Positions 49,396-64,000 of a stretch of DNA of 64,000 bases are shown here, piece after piece. The stretch is taken from the NCBI GenBank assembly GCA_027186245.1, contig CP114481.1:3394501-3458500 (forward strand), written 5' to 3'. Within the stretch, counting starts at the first letter, position 1, and each line of letters begins with the position of its first letter. Source of the DNA: Coriaria nepalensis. Its lineage: Eukaryota > Streptophyta > Magnoliopsida > Cucurbitales > Coriariaceae. Under the pieces are notes generated by a model. It made no database searches and was not told the origin of the DNA. It was given only the letters and a program-made list of their open reading frames with translations. Position numbers and translations under genes: made by a program.

Positions 49396-50948
49396 ATGTT
49401 CTTGCAATACCGATATTCTACCTATATTTTTTTTATACTTTTTTTGGGATTGAAAGTATATTCAAATATTCCTAAAAAAGGATTTATTTATTTTTGTTCC
49501 ATACTCCCTTTTTTCTATTCCATATTTCCATTTTTAAGTTCTATAGTCCCATGCATCAAATGGATTAGAAGACATATAAACCTCAGGTGAAATGAGTTGG
49601 AATAAAAATCAGAGTGTAAATAGAAGGGACCAAAGTAATTTTTTAATCAAGGAGAAATTATGAATAACTTTCAAAATTTTACATAAATTCTAATGAACTC
49701 TTAAAATATTTTGTAATTATAATAAATATCAAAAACTCAAAGCAAAATTATAATAAACTACCATTTTTCCAACTGTTCCTAACCTTAGCTCGACCCAATA
49801 CGACATGATCTTACCTATATGTTAAAAAAAGAATTTTTATTTCAAAATCAACCCCTTAACTATAATCTAAATTGATTTCATTTGCTTTTCTAACCCTAAT
49901 TTTTTTAAAATTTCTTTATAACCTTCCCAAACAATCTCAATTGAATTTTACGATTTGATTCTTGAAAAAAAAAATCAATTTCTCCCTAAAAAGCATAAAC
50001 CTAATATGATTTTTTGAGAAGAGACCGATCGAATCGATGCTATTTTTTCACAAAAAATCAATCGAATCAATTTAATTTCATCATAGGAAACTGATTAAGT
50101 TAATTTGATTTCTTTGAGCGAAGAACCAGAATGAACCTGGATACAATCCTTTTGCATGCAAAAGCACACAAACCCTCTAGGTTTGCTTATGGATTAGGTT
50201 CGTTCCCTGATTAGGTTCATTTTTGGATCGGGTTCATTCCTTGATCAAGTTCGTTCCGATTCTTCTCTCGAAGAAATCGGATCAGGTATTTCGGTTTCTT
50301 TGCGCGAAAAAAAGAGGATCAATTCGATTAGCTTTCCGTGAAGAAACTGGATTGATTCGTTTAGTTTCTAGTGAAGAAATTAATTTCGTTCAATCGGTCT
50401 CTCTGTAAAAAATAGGATTGAGTTTCCATTTTTTTTTAGAAATGAGATCGATTTTTGTTTTTTGTTTTCCTAACAAATTAGATCATAAAATTCAATTGAG
50501 GATATTTTGAAAAAATTTAGAAAAATAAAAAATTTAGGGTAAAAAAGAAATTTAAATTAATTTAAATTAGTTAAAAGATTATTTTTTAAATAAAAATTTA
50601 TATTTTAATATTTGGATCAGATTAAATTGTATTAAGTTAAATTAATAATTACAATTGATCTGTTAAAAATAATGATTTTTATTATAATTTTTAATTTAAG
50701 TTTGATGTTATGATTATAAAAATTTTGAATATTTATTATAATTTAATTTTAAATTTTAAATATTATAAAGTATTTTACAGATTTATTATAATTTATGAGA
50801 AATTTGGATAATTATAATTTTTCGTTTAACCAAAAAGAATACTTAGAGAATAACCGCCTCTTTCTAGATTCTCTCTTTCTGAGCGCTGCAGATTCTAGCC
50901 ATGGTCAGGAGCAATTAGGATTTTCTAGGGTTTTGATTAATTTCAAAG
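49396..50948. other. AT-rich intergenic region and promoter of the zinc-knuckle gene
   Basis: At 50,150-50,400 there are several loose copies of 'ttaggttcgttcc'/'gaagaaatcggat'-type sequence. The last 150 bases before 50,949 form the presumed 5' UTR. No gene is seen. Confidence 0.5.
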
Positions 50949-53900
50949 ATGGGGAGGATAGAGAAGCAGAAGACGAAGTTCGAATTCAACGAAGAGGAAG
51001 GAGAGCACCTGATCGGGGAAGGTAGGATTGCACAGTCTGTCGTGTTATTGAGCAGCAGTGACGACGAGGAGGCGAACGAAGATCTCAGCTTGAAGATCGT
51101 TGAGAAATCGATTCGAATGCGTGAATTGGAGCTGGTTCCAGACAACGAGGGATGCAGCGACGTCGTCTTCAAGGAACCTGGTTGTAACAATGGCGGTGCA
51201 GGCGTAGAGTATGTCAATTTGTCTTCTCTATCTCCAGAAGAAGCTAAAGATGGTGAGGGAGCTAAAGTGATCAGTGGGATCGAAGAGCTAAAGATGGTGA
51301 GGGAGCCAAAGCTGGAAGATTTGGGAGAAAAGAGTACGAGGAAGAAGCTGAAGAAGAGGAAGAACAAGGTTGAGAAGATTGAAACTGGAGAAGGCAGCGT
51401 GAGAAACTTCGTCCTGCCTATCTTTAGTTATGGGATTTCTTTCTTCTTTATTTACTTGGAAAAAATTGAAATCCTTTTATTGGTTGGCTTGTACTTTCTT
51501 TTTTTCTTAACCTGTTCTTTTTGGGGGGGGGGGGGGGGGTGGATATTTCTTAAGAAGAAAATTAATGTTTATGTTTTGGCTTAAACTCGAATTCTCAAAT
51601 TTTCTATGAAAGGAGCAATTCGAGTTTGTTGTCTTAGTCTATCTTTATGTTACACTCATTCTATAGGTGGTGATTGCCAATGTAGAAGATAAAACCGAGG
51701 CAGTTGAAGCTGCGGATGTAGTTGGGTCACTGGAACTGAATGCCATTGATACAACGGACAATTCTGTATTCAGGAAGCTTATAGTGAGTTCAAATACTTT
51801 CCTTGAACTGTCCTTTTTGGAACATCACAAAATTCCATATGGGGGCTTAGCTTGGTGCCTTTCTTATTCTTGTTTTATCAGAGAGTGCCGAGGTATTTTG
51901 ATCCTCCTCAAAGCAGTTGGGGAAAATGCTATAATTGTGATGAAGAAGGTCATATTGCAGCCAACTGTGCATTGGCCAAACGGAATAAACCATGCTACAT
52001 CTGTGGGAGTTTGGAGCACAATGCCAAGACATGCTCAAAGGTTTGTGAAAGTTTGTAGTTATAAAAATTGCTCAACTATTTCATTTTTTCTGACCATAGA
52101 AATAGTTGGTGAGGTCATGATTCCATTAGGCCTCATCATGTGTCAGCAGCATGTTCTAGTTAAGATAATGATGATAATGTAAATGACGATTCATGAAATT
52201 CCTGAAAAGTGATTCTCAACTTTTAGGTAATTTAGTAGAACTGCATTATAGAGATGAATGGTAGGAATATAGGATGTCCAATGTTGTCAAGTTTCTGATA
52301 AAGTAATTATGGATTGTAAGTCAATGCATTTATTATCATCCTGTTGAGTCTTGTTTATTTTTTCCTGTCATTTTGTTCACTTCATTGTATTCATAATTAT
52401 TACATCAGAATTTGAAATCTGCAGGTTCTACAATATATCAGTTACCAGGGTGCTTGACGACCTTCAAGATATGAAATGTGTTTTCACACATCTGTCGTTT
52501 AATTTTGTTACTGCATTTAGCATCACATGTATCTGTATCCTTACCCTTGGATGCATTAAAAAGTGATATGATTTTTTTTTTCATGCTTTATGATTGTCCT
52601 TTGCTGTTTTCTTTTCTTGATATCTTCCAGGGACAAGATTGCTTTATTTGCAAAAAATCAGGGCACTGGGCAAAAGATTGTCCAGAGAAGTACAAGAAAA
52701 GCTCTATGAGCTTGCAAATATGTTTAAAATGTGGAGATGTTGGGCATGAGATGTATTCATGCTACAATGAATATTCATTTGATGATCTCAAGGTTCTTTC
52801 TGGCCATCCACGTCTTTTTCTTTGTTCAAGTAACTCCTCCATTCTTTGTTTGTGGAGGTTCGTGTTGACTTCTTTAAATCAAATTGCTGAAATATGTTGC
52901 TGAACAGCTCTTTTTTAACTTGATCAGAGCATACAGTGTTACGTCTGTAAGAATAACGGCCATTTATGCTGTTTTAATTTTCAAGATACTGCTCCACCAG
53001 ACATTTCTTGTTACAGATGCGGTCAACTCGGACACACTGGCTTGGTATGTAATCTATTATCTATGTATGTGCATATCTACTTGCTTTTCTGCTTAGTCAA
53101 CATGTTATATGATTCTCGGATGCGACTTCTTTTTTTTTTTCTTTTTCTATGTGTTTGTCATGCATCATTTCCATTTCCATTGTCATGAATTTCAGTTGTT
53201 TGTTTTATAATTCTTATATTCCCCATTAGCATCTATACTAATTTGTGTTTGCCTTTTTTAAATGTCAAATTCTTGTCTTTCATATCTTTTGTCCTGTGGT
53301 CTAGATACAAATAATCCATATTTGAAATTTTGAAGTATTGTACCATGTGGTTAATGCTTGCCTTTTGTAATTTGATTCGAGTCAGTTAATAATTTTTCCC
53401 TCTCAATACAAAAAACCTTGTATGTAGGCATGCACAAGGTTAAATTGGGAAGCCGCAGAAACAGGATCGACCAGTACATGCTTTAAATGTTATGGACAAG
53501 GCCATTTTGCTCGTGAATGTACGAGTGCCATGGTAAATTTTGTGATTTTTTCTCGGCGGTTCACAATTATTCCTGGATGTCATATTATATAGCTTATTTC
53601 TTTTGAAATAAATCACTGTTTCTTTCCCATGAAACTTTCCTGATATTTCTAGCAACTTTGTTGGTTTAATTTACTACTTTCCTAATCTTGCACAGGTGAA
53701 CAAGAGGAGTTATGAGGCAGCAACCCCAACTCGAAGATTTCATCAAGAGGGGAAAAGCTACTTGGGGTCCCATTCTGTGTCTATAGGGTCGCATAGTTCA
53801 TGCTTTACTTGCGGTGAAGAAGGTCATTTTGCTCGAGAATGCACAAGTTCTGCCAAGGTAAATTTGGAAAAATGATATATCTGTTCGATAAGGCACCATT

Positions 53901-54617
53901 TGGTTTAACTTAATAAACTGACATTTTGCAAAACTAATTTTGGAATAGTGGACAGAATAAGTCTAACCAAAATGAAGCCCAAGTTAAATTTGTATGAGCC
54001 TAATTGGAAATTATGGGTCCGAACTGGACTTCGGGTGAAAAATGAACAAATAAATCGGACCAAGTGAAGCCTAAGTATTATTTTAGAATTGTTATTTTCT
54101 ATAAGCTTTTTTTCCTCCTTCCTCTTTCGGATTCTTGATCTTTCTACTAGCTCTGATTCTGACTCAGTAGTTTCGCCATCTTCCTCAGGTTAGGAAAAGG
54201 AATCATGAGAAATATCACACAGAAGACTACTCAGGATTTAAGTCTGCACCCTACGACGTTGGTGTGTCCAACAGAAAGAAAAATCCAAGATATGAAAACA
54301 GGCACACTTCAACACCTCAGAAATCAAAACACAGAGGTGGCTGGATAATGGAGGATCCTGAAGTCCTCCCCTCACAGACGAAGTTCAAAAAGAAGCATCA
54401 AAGTTCTCCTATAACCCCACCTAGTAAGGGTCGTGCGAATTCTTCAAACAATGGTCATTTTACAGATTCTAGGTCTCCTGCAAAGAAGCAGAAGAGCCAT
54501 TCACGAACTCCTGTATCACATGGATCCAGTAAATCGTGTCAGCATGGATATTCATCTAGAAGATTTGACAATCATGGTAATGGTGGTGGGACAAGGAGAA
54601 ATTATGATCGGTGGTAG
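50949..54617 (+). CDS. CCHC zinc-knuckle protein with eight knuckles (AIR1/2-like)
   Basis: Eight exons: 50949-51398, 51667-51783, 51882-52040, 52631-52792, 52928-53044, 53428-53532, 53696-53857 and 54189-54617. All are GT-AG and every exon length is a multiple of three, giving 566 residues. Zinc knuckles of the CX2CX4HX4C type are in exons 3 (CYNCDEEGHIAANC, CYICGSLEHNAKTC), 4 (CFICKKSGHWAKDC, CLKCGDVGHEMYSC), 5 (CYVCKNNGHLCC, degenerate), 5/6 (CYRCGQLGHTGLAC), 6 (CFKCYGQGHFAREC) and 7 (CFTCGEEGHFAREC). The N-terminus is acidic with an SSSDDEE patch; the C-terminus is basic and Ser-rich. It matches the Arabidopsis At3g43590 type from memory. Relatives such as yeast Air1/2 bind RNA in the nuclear TRAMP complex; that role here is inference. 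Confidence 0.9.
51523..51539. repeat. Poly-G tract in intron 1 of the zinc-knuckle gene
   Basis: A run of about 16-17 G. Simple sequence inside the intron. Confidence 0.85.
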
Positions 54618-57600
54618 AGATCCCCCTCTTGAATTAATAATTGTAGCAGTTTGAAGATTACACAGGAGTATTTAGCGGATTCAATGCCTTATTGGGGCTT
54701 TACATCAGCTTCTGTAGTCCCTACATCCCCGGTTAAAAAAATTACGTTCAAAGTAAAGTTTCGATCTGGAGTTTTGACAGACCATTATTATATATGATTA
54801 ATTTATAAAGTCAACTAGATTTGCATTTAGATCTGAGCTAGTTTACAAAGTGAAGTTTTGAACTTTGATTCAAGTGAACAAATTTATCTCACTTGGATTC
54901 ATTAAGCAAGCTTAAAGATAGCCTCGAGTATGACATCAGGCCTGCCCTTACAGTGGATGAAAGATACAGAGAAGTGGGTTTTTAGTCCCAAGTTCTAAAT
55001 AATCTGGGTCTATTAAGAACCCCTAGCGTCCATTTTTATTAGATTATCCACCTCTTTATTCATCTGACTTGCATTTTTTATGTCGTTTGCAGAGATTTAA
55101 TGCTGATAGATAGATCAAGGTTTTTTCATTTTTTTTCATGTTTTGTTTGTACATTGCTGATGAAGAAGAGATCTTGATGAAGAAGAGATCTTCATTGCTC
55201 GACCGTGCTTACAGATTCTTCTTAAGTTTTTTTGTGTGTCCATCATAATAAAAATGTCATGTCTTTCTTCTTCTATCTTGTGTTTGATTTTTAACTATAT
55301 GATTTGATGTATGGTAGAATATATTTCCAATTTTTTAATTATAAAAAGCACTCCTAAACTTTTTATATTTTCATTTTCATCTAAAAAAAAAAAAAACCAT
55401 CGGAACTCAAAGTCCCATGGATGGAGTTTTGACCGTTATTTATTTATTTTTTTTATGAATGAAATCATATTAAAAATTATTTAGAGATATTTTTTATAAT
55501 TATTAAAAAATAATCAAAAGATAAATTTGACTTTGAAAATTATTTATTGGGTCTACTCAAATTAGTTATTAAAGTTATTTATTAGGTCAGCAAAAAATAT
55601 GTTTTTAATTTCATAAACAGAAAATATATTTTAAATTGTAAAATTGTATTTTAAAATATGTATCCAAACATGCCTTTAGCTCCCATTGTATTTTAGTTAT
55701 AAACATTAACTGAAAATCCATTCTTCTCCTTCGTCAACCAATTGGCATCAATACAAACTTAACAATCCATTCTTCTTCTCCTTCATCACCCAACAACCCA
55801 CTCTCTGTTTGGCATCGACCAACTCTTTTTCTTCTTTCTCATCCTTCATCAACACACTTTTCTTCTTTCTCTAGTTTTCTTCTTCTTTCTCATTCTTCTC
55901 CTTCATCAATTTTCTCCTTCATCTACACACAAAGAGCAAACCCAAACCCGGAAATACTCAAATCCTTATTTTATTTCTCATTCTTCTTCTTCTTATGCAC
56001 GCAAAGGACAAAAAAAATAATAAAAATTAAATAAATAAATAAAAATAAAAAAATTCAACAATTTAGACTGTGAACCACTAAATGTGTAAAAGGTTTTCAT
56101 CTAATATTCAAATTGTAATGGTAGCTTATATTTAAAATAGACTTCTATAACTTTCTATATATATATGACACGTTTCTAGAGATAAGTGAATATTCAAAGT
56201 TATTCTCTTATAACTTTTTCATTTCAATTCAAAATTATAAATGATTACTTGAATATGAAATTACACATTAATACCTTTACAATAGTATAGAGCAAGTTCT
56301 CTAAATGTTTTTTGAATTTATCACAACAAATTAAACAAATCGAGTATCCAAACTTTAATTCAACTTTTATTTGCTATCAACCTATACTACCTCCACTAAT
56401 AATACCTTAATTCTTTTTTCTGATCTTCAAAACATGCATGATTTCTTGCATTGGAAAGTATACTTATTAAGATTTTCATAAAGGTATTACATATGTCATA
56501 ACTCTAAGGAAAATGCTTGGAATCATTAAAATAAGACAACAATAGTCTCTATGATCATTGATCATCAACGATCCCGACTATCGACCATTATATACATATA
56601 ACTTTTTCATATGATATTAAAATTTAAAATGTTCATTTTTAATTGAAAATAGACTTCTAGAGCATTCTATATATTCACAACATATTTTTTGATGATAAAT
56701 GAATATCTCTCGGGGAGTGAGATAAGACGATTGAAATTAGAAATGTTGTTGTGGATATTCATTTTCTAGAGATAAATGAATATCCACTATAACTTTTTTA
56801 TTTCAATTCAAAACTGAGAATGATCACTTGTATATGAAATTAGATATCCATACATTTTCAATAGTATATAACATGTTCTCCAAAGATTTTTGAATTGATC
56901 ATAGCAAGTCAAACAAATCGGCTATTCAAACATTAATTTAGTTTTTCAATGTTAGCATCCTATACTATCTCTACTTATATATCATAATTATTTTTTTTTG
57001 ATTTTCAAAACTTGTAAAGCTTTTTGCATTGAAAATTAGACTTATCAAATTTTTTAGGGACATATTACACATGTTATAATTCAAAATAAAATATTCAGAA
57101 TCACTAAATAAGACGCTTTTATTATAGGTCGTTGGTCCGGTAAACGGTCCTAGCTAGTCAGCATTAAATGCAGACACTAAAAATTAATACTAAACAAATT
57201 TTTTTCCTCCCCAAAACTAGTTTTAATTTTGGAAAATACAAAAAATGTTATCAAACAAAGCCATAATATGTACTCTTTCTTTCTCTCTGTTTTTTTTTTT
57301 TAGTTAAATGTTTTTGTCCAATACAAGGAGGCCGTGGTATTCAATTTTATTTTGGTCCAGTTAATGAAATTGGGATTCTCTTGAAAAAATTGAAATTCAA
57401 TAACGGCAAATCTGCTTTGCTTGGGTCAAATAATCTAAATCTGTTTTAAATTTAAAGACATTTTTTTTGTCATTAAATTATCAATTCCAATCGGGTTTAG
57501 ACTCGAGGATATCCATTATTCACCACTAAGCGAGGGATAGCATAACTCGACAACCAAACACCACTTCCTCACCGACCCCCAATTCCTCTACCGTACCGAA

Positions 57601-57800
57601 GGCGATAAACCAGATCACATACATATAATTTTTTTATTTCGCAGGAAGGGAAAAAAAAGAAAAAGAAAAAAAGAATCCTCTTTCGATTAATTTTTTCTCT
57701 AATTTTGCTGCCTGTTACACACGCGAGTCCGAATTTCTGCGGCGCTAAAATTCACGGTCGATGCTCTCCTCTTTAACCTGCGCACCCCCTCTTTTTTTTT
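54618..57800. other. Intergenic, zinc-knuckle 3' flank to SMC3 promoter
   Basis: Probably the 3' UTR up to about 55,300, then AT-rich sequence with CTT-rich stretches (55,720-55,990) and the diverged repeat pair listed next. The last 300 bases (T-rich, pyrimidine tracts at 57,789-57,830) lead into the SMC3 5' UTR. No gene is seen. Confidence 0.55.
56132..57125. repeat. Two diverged direct repeats about 580 bp apart
   Basis: Copy 1 (about 56,150-56,545) and copy 2 (about 56,745-57,115) share in order 'tttcaattcaaaa', 'atatgaaatta', 'caatagtata', 'tttttgaatt', 'caaacaaatcg', 'cctatacta' and 'gattttcaaaac'/'gatcttcaaaac'. A third partial copy of the first part starts near 56,640. Unknown repeat family. 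Confidence 0.65.
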
Positions 57801-57839
57801 TTTTTTTCTTTTCTATATTTTCTCTTCTCAGTTCTCACT

Positions 57840-57928
57840 TCCTCTCTAATCTCTTCTGCTAGTCAAAATCTCTTCCCTCTTCCTCCTGAGAAGCATATGA
57901 GTTCGAGTAGTGGTTAAGAGCTTGCTTG
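57840..57928 (+). other. Presumed SMC3 5' UTR exon
   Basis: A strong donor 'cttg|gtaagc' at 57928/57929 precedes a 5' UTR intron whose acceptor 'tttctttcag' ends at 58666, 27 bases before the SMC3 ATG. The transcription start is a guess. Confidence 0.45.
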
Positions 57929-58218
57929 GTAAGCTTCCTTCTTCAGCTACTGTGGTTTCTGAAAGGTTAGCTTCAACTGTGCAAGCAAAACCTGACTATC
58001 TTTTTTTTTCTTCTTTCTTTTTAAGTTATGGTTGCTGGAAACCTAGATTTCAGCTGGAGTGGGATTGTCTTGGAAACTCACTGCTTATGTTTGGTGCTAG
58101 TTGTGTGTTACTGTCGACTTTGCTTACGGCATTGTATAGTTCAGATTTCGCGTTCAATTTGACCATTTCTCTCCCCAAATTCGCCTACCTACCTCATGGC
58201 CTTTTGTTCTTTTGTTTG

Positions 58219-58231
58219 GGGGGGGGGGGGG
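58219..58231. repeat. Poly-G tract in the SMC3 5' UTR intron
   Basis: A run of about 13 G in otherwise T-rich sequence. Confidence 0.85.
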
Positions 58232-58692
58232 TGAAATGTGGTGGTTGTGTATTGCCTTATAGCTTCATGTATGATATTTCTTAAATTCAGGAAATAATGG
58301 TGTGATTTGGCAGCAAATGGTTAGTTTTTAATTTTTTGGAAGCGGGGGAAGTATATTATCCAGCTGTTATATATACCTAGGTTATATGCAATTTCCATGT
58401 CTTACTATGAAGCAGGAGAGGGACTTTCGAACTGTTATCGTAATAATTTTATTTAGCACTTCTAAATTAAATGGGATGAAAAATTAGGCACTGTTTAGTG
58501 GGCATCAACTCAAATTGAAGGGATGATTTAGTTCTAGATTCTGATTTGACAGGACTTAAACGATATGTCAATTGGAGGTTAATCTAATGTTGATGGATCA
58601 GATGCTCCGGGTTGTATGTTTAGTATGATAGTCACTGACAGTATTTCCGTCTGCATTTTCTTTCAGAGGCTTGACATTCTGGTGTCTTCGAC

Positions 58693-64000
<5,308 letters not shown>

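Noticed and set aside
49120..49590. 156-codon frame as a gene of its own
   Set aside because: Its first 80 residues are the end of a Helitron-type helicase; the rest is low-complexity hydrophobic translation.

Overview
The window is nuclear DNA of a flowering plant, most likely a core eudicot. It is AT-rich and has GT-AG introns in nearly every gene, plant-only gene families (YABBY, fasciclin-like arabinogalactan protein, strictosidine-synthase-like) and many decayed plant transposons (Ty1/copia, LINE, hAT, PIF/Harbinger, Helitron). No bacterial, CRISPR or organellar structure was seen.

Positions 1-33,610 hold an old gene block broken by transposons. In order: the 3' part of a UBP8-type ubiquitin protease (+), a complete YABBY2-like transcription factor (-), a complete strictosidine-synthase-like/APMAP-like beta-propeller gene (+), a decayed copia element (-) that ends flush against the last exons of a broken RFC1 (replication factor C large subunit) gene (+), a fasciclin-like arabinogalactan (FLA15-18 type) pseudogene (-) whose intron holds a truncated copia element, and a complete RHF2A-type RING E3 ligase (-). 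From memory, UBP8, SSL, RFC1 and RHF2A are consecutive genes in Arabidopsis (At5g22030, 22020, 22010, 22000), so this looks like conserved microsynteny in which RFC1 has been destroyed.

Positions 34-50 kb are a transposon and repeat zone: a near-perfect 232-bp hairpin, a dead PIF/Harbinger transposase, a dead hAT element with matching ends, one intact small plant-specific gene (CCCCPC motif, minus strand, 41.0-41.5 kb), a ~75-bp and a ~166-bp tandem repeat, a PPR fragment, a plant-mobile-domain fragment and a Helitron-type Pif1 helicase remnant.

Positions 50.9-64.0 kb are genic again: a complete eight-exon gene for a protein with eight CCHC zinc knuckles (AIR1/2-like, At3g43590 type), then the 5' eleven coding exons of SMC3 (cohesin subunit), which runs off the end of the window and carries an antisense LINE fragment in intron 5.

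The genes do not form an operon or pathway; shared location reflects ancestral gene order. Two are in ubiquitin biology (UBP8, RHF2A) and two in chromosome biology (RFC1 remnant, SMC3). Exon coordinates were read by hand from splice signals, reading phase and remembered family sequences; no alignment was run. I found no convincing new biological system. The observations most worth checking are the RFC1 disruption, the FLA pseudogene with only nonsense changes, the 34.8-kb hairpin and the 166-bp array.
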